Source: Acetobacteraceae bacterium (GTDB taxonomy: Bacteria; Pseudomonadota; Alphaproteobacteria; Acetobacterales; Acetobacteraceae). Taken from it: a stretch of DNA of 51,747 nucleotides. A model generated the notes under the pieces. The model was not told the origin of the DNA, did not search any database, and was given only the letters and a program-made list of their open reading frames with translations. The translations under genes and the position numbers were made by a program. Positions 43,320 to 51,747 of this stretch are shown piece after piece; the stretch's first letter is position 1, and each line of letters begins with the position of its first letter. The DNA lies in NCBI GenBank assembly GCA_030037175.1, contig JASHRV010000364.1, forward strand, positions 1-51,747, given 5' to 3'.

Positions 43320-44197
43320 ACCAACCGCTCAAGCCGGCGCATCTTGTCGAGCGCGCCGCCAGGCGTCTGCGCGAGGGCGCGGAGCGCACGCCGGAGTCGG
43401 CGCTGCTGCCGGAGGATGCAGCGGCGCGGATCGCCGCTTCCCAGATTGCCGAACCAATCGCCGAGGCACTGGCCTCGCGCACCGCTTCAACTCTCGCCGT
43501 CGAGACCCTGGAAAATGCCGGCATGATTCCCTCCCGCGAACAACGCGATCGTATCGGCGAGGAGTTCCGCATCGTCGGCCAGCAGGTGCTGGCGGGCATG
43601 GTCACGGTGGAAGGGCCGACCGCACAGCGTAACGTGGTGATGGTGACCAGTGCACGGCAGGGCGAAGGAAAGAGCTTCGCCGCACTCAATCTTGCCGCCA
43701 ACCTCGCGCTTGGCCGTGACCGCTCGATCGTTCTCGTCGATGCCGATATCGGACCCGCTTCGCTCAGCAAGCGACTGGGCCTCGAAGCCGAGACCGGGCT
43801 GCTCGACATCGTGAGTTCTCCGGCGCAGCTCGGCGAGGCCGCCCTCGTCCGCTCGCGCATTGACGCGCTCACCGTCCTGCCGATCGGCGGCGGCACCGAC
43901 CCGGCCGGCCGTGCCCTGATCTCCACCCACCACCCGATCGCCGGCCTAGTGGCGACGCTCGCGCGCCGCTTCACCGAGCACCTCTTCGTCATCGATGCGC
44001 CGCCATGCCTCACGAGCAGCGATCCCGCGGCCTTGGCTGCTGTCGCGGGGCAGATCCTGATGGTTGTCGAAGCAGAGAAGACCCGCCGCAGCGAAATCGA
44101 AGCGGCGCTCGACCTGATCGATGCCTGCCCGAACATCAAGCTCCTGCTGAACAAGATCCGACTGACCACGCGCGACACGTTCGGCATTCGCTCATGA
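43316..44197 (+). CDS. BY-kinase-like ATPase (exosortase-associated 'tyrosine autokinase'), no tyrosines
   Basis: 293 residues from ATG 43316 overlapping the chain-length stop. ParA/MinD-type fold of bacterial tyrosine kinases: Walker A SARQGEGKS (112-120), Walker A' VDADIGPAS (141-149), Walker B HLFVIDAPP (222-230). These proteins normally autophosphorylate a C-terminal tyrosine cluster and pair with the chain-length protein. Here the C-terminus ends LTTRDTFGIRS, and I find no tyrosine anywhere in the protein, so it cannot autophosphorylate on tyrosine. It may act only as an assembly ATPase, or phosphorylate other proteins. Confidence 0.9.
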   Translation: MNQPLKPAHLVERAARRLREGAERTPESALLPEDAAARIAASQIAEPIAEALASRTASTLAVETLENAGMIPSREQRDRIGEEFRIVGQQVLAGMVTVEGPTAQRNVVMVTSARQGEGKSFAALNLAANLALGRDRSIVLVDADIGPASLSKRLGLEAETGLLDIVSSPAQLGEAALVRSRIDALTVLPIGGGTDPAGRALISTHHPIAGLVATLARRFTEHLFVIDAPPCLTSSDPAALAAVAGQILMVVEAEKTRRSEIEAALDLIDACPNIKLLLNKIRLTTRDTFGIRS

Positions 44198-44216
44198 GCT
44201 GCCGAATCGGGCGAGC

Positions 44217-46019
44217 ATGAGCGGTCGTGGCCATCGGCGTAGGGCCAGGACAGCGACGGTGATTGCAGTGCTGTTGGCCTGCTCTGCCGTTGCTGACAAG
44301 GCCTTCGCGCAGGATCAGGCAGCCGGTGCGGGCGGCGGCGGTTCCGCTGCTGGCAGCAACGCGGAAACCGGGGCGGGTAGCCAGACGCAAGGCTCCGTGC
44401 AAGGGGCACCGGGTGTCCCCGCTCAGGACACCGCCGCCACACCGACAGAGACCGAGTCCGCTCCGGCATCGGGGCTGGCCGCCACCACTGCGCCGCCTGT
44501 CGGGGTCGCAGTGAGGCTTGGCGATGTCGGCGGTCTCGTCGCCGCGGCCAACGCGGTCGGCGGTACCCCATTGCTGCGTCCACCGGGTCTCACCATCACG
44601 CCGAGCATCGGGCTGCAAGAGGAGTACACGACCAACGCCTTCGATACGGGAGCGAACCAGCGCTCCGATTTCATCACCACCCTCACGCCGGGCCTGCTGA
44701 TCAATCTCGCGACGCCGAACGCGACAGGCACGGTCAGCTACGTGCCGAGCTTTCAGCTCTATGCAAACCAGTCATCCAACAACAACATCGCCCAATATCT
44801 GAACGGCGCCGTCGACGCGACGCTTCTGCCGCAGACATTGCTGCTTTCGCTCCGTGCCTATGCGAGCGAACAGAGCACCGCCGGCGGCGTCGCTCCGGGT
44901 GGCGTGAGTACCCTTTCCACCAGCAACCAGACGACCAACACCGGCTTCTCTGTCAGCCCAAGTTTCGCGCACAAATTCGGCGATACCGGTACGCTCTCGG
45001 CCGGCTATTCGCTCTCCTATATCAACCAGAGCGGCAGTGCCGCCTTCGCGTCCGGCGCTGCACAGCCTTTCTTCCAAAGCTCCCGAACGGTGACGAACCA
45101 GGAAGATGCCTCCTTTACCACCGGGCCCGCCTTTGGCCGCTTCAACGACACGCTCTATGCGAGTGGAGCCCAGAACAGTGGCTCGGGCGTGCTCGATGGT
45201 GCCTATCAGTACCTGTTCACCAACACGCTTCGCTATGCCGTGCTGCGCCGGGTCTATGCCTTCGGCACGGCCGGTTACGAAAACATTTTCTATCCAAGCC
45301 TGCCCCCCGTCACAGTTCGCGACGGGGTCTGGGCGGCGGGGCTTCAGCTCACTCCGCACGGCAAGGACGACATCACGGTCGGCTACGGGCATTTCTTCGG
45401 TTTCAACGCGCCTTTCGCGCGCGCGACGATCGCTCTCACCGCCCGCACCCAGCTCGCGATTTCCTACTCCGAGGTCCTCGCCTCGTCCCAGCAGCTGCTG
45501 CAGGCCGCGCTCGGTGCCACCTCGGTCGATCCCTCCGGTAACCCGATCGACAGCCAAACCAATATTCCGGTGCTGCTGACGAACCAGCTTCTGAGCGTGC
45601 AGTCTGGCGTGTCTCGCACCTCCCAGTTCTCCGCCAGCGTAATCACCACCTGGCCGCGTGATACGCTCTCGCTCACATTTACGAGCGAGCAGCAGAAGCT
45701 GATTGCGAATGCGCCGGGCACCACCGGGTTCTCGCAGGACTCGATATCAGGAAGCCTCGGCTGGACGCACGCCCTGAGCCCGGTCATCTCCCTCTCTTCG
45801 TACGTGCAGATGGGCAGCACGACATCACAGGCCGTCGGCAGCGGGACAACGCCGGTATTCGCCGGTGAGCTCTCCCTGCTCGATCGGCTTTCCCCGACCC
45901 TGACCGCGAGCCTCCAGTACCAGCTGACGACGCAATCGCTGAACGATGGCAACGGCACGTTCGAAACCAGCAACAAGCTCGAGAGCGCCGTAATCATCGC
46001 CCTGCAGAAGACCTTCTAG
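44217..46019 (+). CDS. Outer-membrane beta-barrel EPS secretin-like protein (PEP-CTERM-associated)
   Basis: 600 residues. Signal peptide about 1-31 (VIAVLLACSAVADKAFA), a low-complexity Gly/Ala/Ser/Thr linker up to about 90, then a long beta-strand-rich part starting LTITPSIGLQEEYTTNAFD with about 16-20 alternating strands, ending in the outer-membrane signature ...IALQKTF with a terminal Phe. This type is found in exosortase-linked EPS operons and is probably the outer-membrane component for polymer exit. Twenty nt after the kinase gene. Confidence 0.88.
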   Translation: MSGRGHRRRARTATVIAVLLACSAVADKAFAQDQAAGAGGGGSAAGSNAETGAGSQTQGSVQGAPGVPAQDTAATPTETESAPASGLAATTAPPVGVAVRLGDVGGLVAAANAVGGTPLLRPPGLTITPSIGLQEEYTTNAFDTGANQRSDFITTLTPGLLINLATPNATGTVSYVPSFQLYANQSSNNNIAQYLNGAVDATLLPQTLLLSLRAYASEQSTAGGVAPGGVSTLSTSNQTTNTGFSVSPSFAHKFGDTGTLSAGYSLSYINQSGSAAFASGAAQPFFQSSRTVTNQEDASFTTGPAFGRFNDTLYASGAQNSGSGVLDGAYQYLFTNTLRYAVLRRVYAFGTAGYENIFYPSLPPVTVRDGVWAAGLQLTPHGKDDITVGYGHFFGFNAPFARATIALTARTQLAISYSEVLASSQQLLQAALGATSVDPSGNPIDSQTNIPVLLTNQLLSVQSGVSRTSQFSASVITTWPRDTLSLTFTSEQQKLIANAPGTTGFSQDSISGSLGWTHALSPVISLSSYVQMGSTTSQAVGSGTTPVFAGELSLLDRLSPTLTASLQYQLTTQSLNDGNGTFETSNKLESAVIIALQKTF

Positions 46020-46028
46020 AGGCAGCCG

Positions 46029-46979
46029 ATGTACGCCGAATATTATGGCTTTTCGGAAATGCCGTTCCGGCTGACACCGGACAGCCGCTTCTTCTTCCCA
46101 AGCAGCGAACATAGCCGCGCTCTTTCGCACCTGGTTTTCGGCCTTGCGCACCAGGAGGGCTTCATCGTCGTCACCGGCGAGGTGGGTGCGGGCAAGACGA
46201 TTCTGCTCGAGCGGTTGTGGGAACGGCTCGACCGGCGCTCGTATCTGGTCGGGCGCATCGATACCGCCCAGGTCGCAGCAGACGATCTGCTGCGACTCAC
46301 CGCAGCCGGCTTCGGCGTCGGTCAAGGCGCTGACAAGGCCGCGCTCCTTCGCGGAATCGCCGAGTCCCTGCGCGCTGAACGCATGGCCGGGCGAAGGTGC
46401 CTTCTGGTGGTGGACGAGGTGCAGGCGCTTAACCTGCCGGCGCTCGAGGAGCTGCGCATGCTCTCGAACATTGCCGAGGGCGGGCGCTCGCTCCTGCAGG
46501 CAGTCCTGCTCGGGCAGCCGCAATTCCGCCGCACGCTGGCAAGCCCGGAGCTCGACCAGCTCCGTCAGCGAGTGCTCGCCTCCTACCATCTCGGCCCGCT
46601 CAACGAAGGCGAGACTCGCGCCTACGTCGAACACCGGTTGCGCGCGGTCGGCTGGCGCGATCGTCCTCTCTGGGAGGAGGCCGCCTTCGATCTCGTGCAT
46701 CAATTCACCGGCGGCATTCCGCGACGAATCAATCGCCTGTGCGGACGGGTGTTGCTGCACGGTGCGTTCGAACGAAGCGAGGCGATCTCGGCAGAGATGG
46801 TGCAGGTGACGGCGGTCGAGCTGCAGGAAGATCTCGGCGATCTGCAGCGCCTTCCCCGGCCCGAGGCCGAGCCCGACTTCTTGGCCCGCCTGCAGGCGCT
46901 CGAGACCACGGTGGCTCGCCGGGAGCGTGTTTTCACACGCCTTCTCGACCTCTTCGAGGATCGCGGAGGACCACGATGA
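46029..46979 (+). CDS. Exosortase-associated AAA ATPase (ExeA-like)
   Basis: 316 residues. YYGFSEMPFRLTPDSRFFFPSSEH N-terminal signature of ExeA/TniB-like ATPases, Walker A GEVGAGKT (50-57), Walker B LLVVDEVQAL (126-135, Asp129/Glu130), arginine-finger region and RRINRLCGRVLL sensor helix. No membrane segment visible. In ExeA it energises secretin assembly; here a similar role at the EPS exit complex is likely. Stop overlaps the deacetylase start (ATGA). Confidence 0.93.
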   Translation: MYAEYYGFSEMPFRLTPDSRFFFPSSEHSRALSHLVFGLAHQEGFIVVTGEVGAGKTILLERLWERLDRRSYLVGRIDTAQVAADDLLRLTAAGFGVGQGADKAALLRGIAESLRAERMAGRRCLLVVDEVQALNLPALEELRMLSNIAEGGRSLLQAVLLGQPQFRRTLASPELDQLRQRVLASYHLGPLNEGETRAYVEHRLRAVGWRDRPLWEEAAFDLVHQFTGGIPRRINRLCGRVLLHGAFERSEAISAEMVQVTAVELQEDLGDLQRLPRPEAEPDFLARLQALETTVARRERVFTRLLDLFEDRGGPR

Positions 46980-47866
46980 GCACATATACCGCACCGCCGG
47001 CGCCCATCAACGCGATGACGGTGGATGTCGAGGATTATTTTCAGGTGCAGGCTTTCGCCGATACGATTCCGCGTGCCGCCTGGGAGACGATCCCGCGCCG
47101 GGTCGAGGCCAACACCGAACGGATCCTCGCCCGCTTTGCCGAAAACGGTGTCCGCGCCACGTTCTTCACTCTCGGCTGGATCGCCGAGCGGCATCCGGCG
47201 CTCGTCCGGCGGATCGTTGCCGCGGACCATGAGCTCGCGAGCCATGGCTACGACCATGTCCGTGCGGATCGCCTGGACGAAGCGGGCTTCCGCGCCGATG
47301 TCGGGCGCACGCGCCGGCTGCTCGAGGATATCGGCGGCGTCGCGGTGCGCGGCTACCGGGCGCCGACCTTTTCGATCGGAACTCGCAACCTCTGGGCATT
47401 CCGCGTGCTCGCCGCCGAGGGCTACACCTACAGCTCGAGCATCTATCCCATCCATCACGATCTCTACGGAATGCCGGACGCGCCGCGCGCACCGTTCCGG
47501 CCCGCAGGCACTTCTTTCTGGGAGATGCCGATGACGACGCTTGCCCTCGGCGGGCGTAATCTTCCTTGGGCGGGAGGGGGATATTTCCGGCTTCTTCCCT
47601 ACCAAATCTATGAGCGTGGCCTTCGTCGGCTGCTCCGCCACGATCGCCGGCCCGCGATATTCTATTTCCATCCCTGGGAGATCGACCCCGGCCAGCCGCG
47701 CATCGCCAACGGAAGCCTCCTTTCCCGGCTGCGGCATCGGCTGAACCTCCATGCCATGGAAGGACGCGTGGCGCGGTTGCTCAGCGCCTTCGCCTGGGAC
47801 CGCATGGATCGGGTTTTTGCCGCGGAACTCGCTGAAACCGCGCCCCAGCCCGACCTACGGAGCTAG
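46976..47866 (+). CDS. Exosortase-associated polysaccharide deacetylase
   Basis: 296 residues from ATG 46976. Carbohydrate esterase 4 (NodB) fold: NAMTVDVEDYF with catalytic/metal Asp17 and Asp20, ASHGYDHVRAD with metal-binding His90 and His94, GYRAPTFSI and FYFHPWEIDP. No signal peptide is visible. Members of this subgroup are restricted to exosortase-type EPS loci and remove N- or O-acetyl groups from the polymer or its precursor. The start overlaps the ATPase stop and the next gene begins 6 nt later. Confidence 0.93.
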   Translation: MSTYTAPPAPINAMTVDVEDYFQVQAFADTIPRAAWETIPRRVEANTERILARFAENGVRATFFTLGWIAERHPALVRRIVAADHELASHGYDHVRADRLDEAGFRADVGRTRRLLEDIGGVAVRGYRAPTFSIGTRNLWAFRVLAAEGYTYSSSIYPIHHDLYGMPDAPRAPFRPAGTSFWEMPMTTLALGGRNLPWAGGGYFRLLPYQIYERGLRRLLRHDRRPAIFYFHPWEIDPGQPRIANGSLLSRLRHRLNLHAMEGRVARLLSAFAWDRMDRVFAAELAETAPQPDLRS

Positions 47867-47872
47867 CCGCCC

Positions 47873-48904
47873 ATGCCGCTCCGCTGCCGCATGCTGGACG
47901 ATACGCTGGTAAGCGCGTGGGACGCATTCGTCCTCGCCCTGCCGGAGGGCACCTTTTTCCATCTCGCGCGATGGCGCGAGGTCATCGCCCGCGCCTTCCG
48001 CCACCCCGCCTGCTATCTGTTGGCCGAACGCGACGGACAGATCAGCGGAGTGCTGCCGCTCGTTCACCTCAGGACACGGCTCTTCGGCAATGGCCTCGTT
48101 TCGGTCCCTTTCTGCGTCTATGGCGGGCCGCTCGCCGCGGACGCGGAATCGGCCGCAGCGCTCGAGCAGGAGGCGGCGCGGCTCATGGAACGGAGCGGCG
48201 CGCGATTCTGCGAGTTCCGTCTGCTCCACGAAATCTCCAGCTCGTGGGAGATAGGTCCAAGCCTTTACGAAACTTTCCGCAAGTCCCTTGCGCCGACGGA
48301 TGAGGAAAACCTCAAGGCGATTCCTCGCAAGCAACGTGCGGTCGTACGCAAAGGGATCGCGAACGGCCTCACGGCGCGCGTCGATCGGGATGCCGATGCG
48401 TTCTTCCCGCTCTATGCCGAAAGCGTGCGCAATCTCGGCACGCCGGTGTTTCCGCGCCGCTATTTCCGCTTGCTGCTCGACGCCTTCCCGGAGAGCGCGG
48501 AGGTACTGACCGTCGAAGACGGTGGCCGGCCGCTCGCGGCGGTGCTCTCCTTTTATTTCCGCAATGAGGTACTGCCTTACTATGCCGGCGGCGGCACGGA
48601 AGCGCGCGTGCGCGCGGGCCACGAATTCATGTACTGGGAGGTGATGCGACGGGCGGTCGGGCGCGGTCTCGACCTCTTCGATTTCGGCCGCAGCAAGATC
48701 GATTCCGGCACGCACGCTTTCAAGAAGAACTGGGGCTTTACGCCCCAGCCACTCTCGTACCGCTATCTCCTCGCGCCCGGCGCACGCATCCCCGAGAACA
48801 ATCCCCGCAACCCGAAATACCAGCTCATGATCGCCGCCTGGAAGAAGCTTCCGCTCCCGCTGGCGAACGCGATCGGGCCGCACATCGTGCGCGGGATCGG
48901 CTAG
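47873..48904 (+). CDS. Exosortase-associated FemAB-like acyltransferase
   Basis: 343 residues. GNAT/FemAB-type protein with TFFHLARWREVI, RKQRAVVRKGIANGL (helix before the acetyl-CoA fold), VLPYYAGGGTEAR, and the diagnostic YWEVMRRAVGRGLDLFDFGRSKIDSGTHAFKKNWGF. The family is thought to add an amino acid or acyl group to the polysaccharide or peptide. The stop codon TAG (48902-48904) lies inside the left terminal repeat of the MITE-like element. The original stop was at the same place (see the element), so the protein is intact. Confidence 0.93.
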   Translation: MPLRCRMLDDTLVSAWDAFVLALPEGTFFHLARWREVIARAFRHPACYLLAERDGQISGVLPLVHLRTRLFGNGLVSVPFCVYGGPLAADAESAAALEQEAARLMERSGARFCEFRLLHEISSSWEIGPSLYETFRKSLAPTDEENLKAIPRKQRAVVRKGIANGLTARVDRDADAFFPLYAESVRNLGTPVFPRRYFRLLLDAFPESAEVLTVEDGGRPLAAVLSFYFRNEVLPYYAGGGTEARVRAGHEFMYWEVMRRAVGRGLDLFDFGRSKIDSGTHAFKKNWGFTPQPLSYRYLLAPGARIPENNPRNPKYQLMIAAWKKLPLPLANAIGPHIVRGIG

Positions 48905-49121
48905 AGGGTGTTATGAACCTTCCGCCATCGCTGGTTCGGCAAAAAGGAAGAAAGGTCGTTCTTTCTTGAAAGAAAGAACCAAAGAACTTTTACCCTTTCG
49001 TTCGGAGTCCCCGGCTGACGCCGGGTCCGGAAAACGGGGAAAAGCCTTTTTGCTTCTTTTTCTTCAGAAAAAGAAGGCTTGGTCTTTTCGATACTTCATC
49101 AAAATGCATAACACCCTCTAG
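48901..49121. mobile_element. MITE-like element inserted in the export/sorting operon
   Basis: 221 bp bounded by perfect 15-bp inverted repeats: CTAGAGGGTGTTATG (48901-48915) and CATAACACCCTCTAG (49107-49121). CTAG at both ends fits a 4-bp target duplication (or TA within it). The interior has no ORF and is AT-rich, unlike its flanks, with two hairpins: GTTCTTTC/GAAAGAAC (48958-48965, 48972-48979) and CTTCTTTTTCT/AGAAAAAGAAG (49053-49063, 49066-49076). Removing the insert with one CTAG gives GGCTAGGACGATG, where the FemAB stop is followed 4 nt later by the ATG of the next gene, as in the other tightly packed genes here. Non-autonomous; the transposase is not in the window. Family unknown, IS5- or IS630-like by target only. 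Confidence 0.85.
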
Positions 49122-49125
49122 GACG

Positions 49126-50361
49126 ATGCGCGAGCTCCTCTTTCTTTGCCATCGCATTCCCTACCCGCCCGACAAGGGCGACAAGATCCGGGCGTTTCAC
49201 GTCCTGAAGCATCTCGCGCAATCCTTCCGCATCCATCTCGGTTGCCTCGCCGATAACCCTTCGGATCTCGCCTTTCTTCCCGAGCTCACCGCGCGAACGG
49301 CGAGCCTCGCCTGCTTTCCGCTCAATCGTCGGACAGCGCGTCTGCGCTCGCTGATCACGCTCCGCCCGAACCGGCCGCTGTCGCTCGGCTATTTCCACGA
49401 TGCACGGCTCGCTTTCTGGGTGAACGAGACGCTGGCGCAGCGCCCGATCCGGCAGGTTTTTGTCTTCTCCTCCGCGATGGCGCCCTACGTGATGGATGTA
49501 ATGGCGGCGCGGTCCCTGCCGCGCATCCTCGACATGGTCGATGTCGATTCGGAAAAATTCGCAGCTTACGCGGACGCGGCGGGGCTTCCGATGCGCCTTC
49601 TCTGGATGCGGGAGGCGCGCACTCTGCTCGCCTTCGAGCGGCGCGCCGCCCGAGACTTCGACCATACCCTGTTCGTCTCCCAGGCCGAGGAAGCTCGCTT
49701 CCTGGCACTCGCCCCGGGTTGCGCCGGGCGGACCGGTTGGGTCGAGAACGGCGTCGATCTCGACTATTTTTCCCCGCAGCCCGACTTCGCTTCGCCCGAC
49801 GCCGCCGCCCCAAGCATCGTCTTCACCGGCACGATGGACTACCGGCCGAATGTCGATGCCGTGGTTTGGTTTGCCGATGCGGTGATGCCGCTTCTCACGC
49901 GACGGCGTCCGGCGCTTCTTTTCACCATCGTCGGCTCCGATCCGGCCCCGGCGGTGCAGGCGCTCGGCCATCGTCCCGGCATACACGTCACCGGGCGGGT
50001 CGCCGATACGCGCCCTTATCTTGCCCAGGCCACAGTCGTCGTGGCGCCGCTCCGTATCGGCCGCGGCATCCAGAACAAGGTGCTCGAGGCAATGGCCATG
50101 GCCCGGCCGGTGGTCGCCTCGCCTGCGGCCGCCGAGGGGATCCGTGGGCAACCCGGCCGCGATCTGCTGGTGGCAGGCGACGCCGATGCGACCGCGCGCC
50201 TGGTCGGGGAAGTGCTGGATGGCCGCCATCCGGGTCTTGGTGCGGCCGCCCGCGCAGCGGTGCTGCGCCATCACGACTGGAACGCCACCCTCACCCGACT
50301 CGATACGATGATTGAAGGAATGCGCCCTGTCGTTCCTGCCCCGGTCGGGGTCGAGGCATGA
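49126..50361 (+). CDS. Exosortase-associated glycosyltransferase (GT4)
   Basis: 411 residues from ATG 49126. GT-B fold: N-terminal LFLCHRIPYPPDKGDKIRAFHVLKHLAQ (the standard start of the exosortase-associated sugar transferase group), middle FVFSSAMAPYVMD, and the C-terminal GWVENGVDLDYFSP, IVFTGTMDYRPNVDAV, VAPLRIGRGIQNKVLEAMAMARPVVAS. Its ribosome-binding site is now supplied by the MITE's right end and looks poor (CTCTAGGACG). The stop overlaps xrtA (ATGA), so xrtA translation depends on this gene. Confidence 0.93.
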   Translation: MRELLFLCHRIPYPPDKGDKIRAFHVLKHLAQSFRIHLGCLADNPSDLAFLPELTARTASLACFPLNRRTARLRSLITLRPNRPLSLGYFHDARLAFWVNETLAQRPIRQVFVFSSAMAPYVMDVMAARSLPRILDMVDVDSEKFAAYADAAGLPMRLLWMREARTLLAFERRAARDFDHTLFVSQAEEARFLALAPGCAGRTGWVENGVDLDYFSPQPDFASPDAAAPSIVFTGTMDYRPNVDAVVWFADAVMPLLTRRRPALLFTIVGSDPAPAVQALGHRPGIHVTGRVADTRPYLAQATVVVAPLRIGRGIQNKVLEAMAMARPVVASPAAAEGIRGQPGRDLLVAGDADATARLVGEVLDGRHPGLGAAARAAVLRHHDWNATLTRLDTMIEGMRPVVPAPVGVEA

Positions 50362-51747
50362 GCGCCGTCATGCAGCCGGCCCGCCTGGAGACGGCCCCGC
50401 CGTGGGCGGTCCTGATCGCGGGCCTCGCCGTGCTTGGCTTCGTCTTCCATACCGAAATCAGCGCAGCGGTCTGGGTATGGGTATACTCGACCGCCTACAA
50501 CCATTGCTTCCTGATCCTGCCCATGGCGGCCTGGCTCGCCTGGCAGCGACGTTCGGCGCTCGCCCACGCCACGGCGCGGCCGACGATCCTGCCGCTGCCC
50601 GCAGCGCTCGGCCTTGGGGTCGTCTGGTTCGCGGCCGACCGGCTCGGCATCATGGAAGGGCGGCAGCTCGCCGCCATCGGCTTCGTCCAACTGCTGGTCC
50701 TGTCCGTGCTTGGCTGGCGGGCCTATCGGGCATTGGCGGCACCTTTGCTCTATCTCTTCTTCCTGGTGCCGTTCGGCGGCTTTCTCGTGCCGCTTTTGCA
50801 AGCTTTCACGACCCACTTCGTCGTGCACGGGCTCGACCTGCTCGGCATTCCGAACTTCAACGACGGCAACACCATCGAAATCCCGGAGGGTAGTTTCTAC
50901 ATCGCCACCGCCTGCGCCGGGCTCCGCTTCCTGATCGCTGCCATCGCCTTCAGCGTCTTCTATGCCTGCGTGATCTATCGCAGCCTGTCGCGCCGCCTTC
51001 TCTTCATCGGCGTCTCTCTCTTCGTCCCGGTGATCGCCAATGGGCTGCGCTGCCTTGGGATCGTCTGGCTCGGCCATGTGCTCGGCAGCGCAAGCGCGGC
51101 CGCGACGGACCACGTGCTCTATGGCTATCTCTTCTTCTCCATCGTGCTGATCCTGCTGATCCTGCTCGGCCTCGCTTTCCGCGAGGATCTCTCGCCCGAG
51201 CACGCACTTCCCACTCCGCGGACGCCGCACGGCGCAGCGCCGTCGGCGCGCTGCCTCGTTCCGGCCGGCACGGTCATCGTCGCAGCGGCGCTCTTCCCGA
51301 TCCTTGCCATCGGGATCAATCAGGCAGCCGCAGCGACACGTCCGGCTCCGCCGACGCTCTTTGCCAGCTGCACAAAGGCGCCGGCAGCGAGCGAAACGGT
51401 TCGGCGCTTCACTTGCAGCGAGCAGGCTTTGACCGTCACGCTTGCCGCCTTTTCCCCGCGCAGCGATCCGAAGCTCGTTCTGGACACCGAACGCGTGCTC
51501 GCCGGACAGAATGTCCCGGAGGCGGAGACACGCCCTCTCGCCGTCCCGGGCGCGACGCCGGAGCAGTGGCAACTGGTGATCGCCGGAACGCCGCCGGTGA
51601 TCACGGCGAGCGCGCTCTGGATCGATGGCGCCCCGGCGCAAGGCGGCCTCAGGACCCGGTGGCGTCAGGCGCTCAACAGCCTGTTCGGGGGGCGGTATCC
51701 GCCACTCGTCGTCGCGCTGCGGGCCGAGGGCACCCCCTCGGAAGCCA
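50358..51747 (+). CDS. xrtA: Exosortase XrtA with fused EpsI domain (runs off the right edge)
   Basis: At least 463 residues, open to the window end. Start ATG 50358 overlaps the GT4 stop. About eight membrane helices in 1-290; catalytic triad in the expected places: Cys186 (TACAGLRF), Arg231 (NGLRCLGI) and His252 (TDHVLYGY), the cysteine-protease-like active site that cuts PEP-CTERM proteins. From about 310 a periplasmic EpsI-like domain begins (FASCTKAPAASETVRRF, WQLVIAG, RTRWRQALNSLFGGR). Substrates are present in the window: the tandem PEP-CTERM proteins at 9111-9803 and 10051-10722. Confidence 0.97.
   Translation, partial: MSAVMQPARLETAPPWAVLIAGLAVLGFVFHTEISAAVWVWVYSTAYNHCFLILPMAAWLAWQRRSALAHATARPTILPLPAALGLGVVWFAADRLGIMEGRQLAAIGFVQLLVLSVLGWRAYRALAAPLLYLFFLVPFGGFLVPLLQAFTTHFVVHGLDLLGIPNFNDGNTIEIPEGSFYIATACAGLRFLIAAIAFSVFYACVIYRSLSRRLLFIGVSLFVPVIANGLRCLGIVWLGHVLGSASAAATDHVLYGYLFFSIVLILLILLGLAFREDLSPEHALPTPRTPHGAAPSARCLVPAGTVIVAAALFPILAIGINQAAAATRPAPPTLFASCTKAPAASETVRRFTCSEQALTVTLAAFSPRSDPKLVLDTERVLAGQNVPEAETRPLAVPGATPEQWQLVIAGTPPVITASALWIDGAPAQGGLRTRWRQALNSLFGGRYPPLVVALRAEGTPSEA

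Noticed and set aside
48955-49080. CRISPR-like or terminator-only reading of the repeats after FemAB
   Set aside because: There are no repeated spacers; the flanking perfect inverted repeats and the CTAG duplication make a mobile element the better explanation.

Overview
The window is one long, GC-rich exopolysaccharide (EPS) locus built around an exosortase/PEP-CTERM protein-sorting system. The gene content (XrtA-type exosortase fused to an EpsI-like domain, PrsK/PrsR/PrsT, XrtA-type FemAB, deacetylase, AAA ATPase and amidotransferase) and the base composition suggest a Gram-negative, outer-membrane-bearing alphaproteobacterium. Acetobacteraceae or a relative is my best guess, but that is inference; there is no rRNA or housekeeping marker here.

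Layout. 1-7624 (mostly minus): a truncated flippase, an asparagine-synthase-like amidotransferase, then a tightly overlapping operon read from 7624 down to 2677 (YdcF/ElyC-like protein, CelD-like acyltransferase, two GT4 glycosyltransferases, a sugar-nucleotide epimerase). 7940-15627: a second CelD-like transferase, two tandem PEP-CTERM surface proteins each with its own sigma-54 promoter and a shared upstream box, a polysaccharide deacetylase overlapping an unusual ATP-grasp/low-molecular-weight phosphatase fusion, a GT2 and a sulfotransferase. 15750-15765: a perfect parS-like palindrome. 15939-18870: a GT2-like protein, an FkbM methyltransferase and a GT8. 19415-23358: a two-gene cassette with phage-structural-protein character. 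23527-30248: another glycosyltransferase, a second flippase, a secreted paralogue of the large cassette protein, and two SAM methyltransferases. 30314-40726 (minus): sugar transferase, prsK, prsR, prsT, O-antigen-ligase-like protein, a small membrane protein and a GT4, most joined by stop/start overlaps. 41131 to the right edge (plus): export lipoprotein, chain-length protein, tyrosine-kinase-like ATPase, outer-membrane beta-barrel, AAA ATPase, deacetylase, FemAB, GT4 and xrtA, interrupted by a 221-bp MITE-like element.

How it probably works. The phosphoglycosyl transferase starts the repeat unit on undecaprenyl phosphate; GTs, epimerase, methyltransferases, sulfotransferase, acyltransferases and amidotransferase extend and decorate it; the flippase moves it across the membrane; the chain-length, kinase-like, export and beta-barrel proteins polymerise and secrete it. 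PrsK/PrsR with sigma-54 should switch on the PEP-CTERM proteins, which XrtA then cuts and probably passes on for modification.

Most notable: the phage-like cassette and its EPS-locus paralogue family, the ATP-grasp/phosphatase fusion, a 'tyrosine kinase' without a single tyrosine, the two matched sigma-54 promoters with a shared TGTAA-N8-GAMA box, the isolated parS site, the MITE inside the export/sorting operon, and an apparent frameshift at the left-edge flippase.
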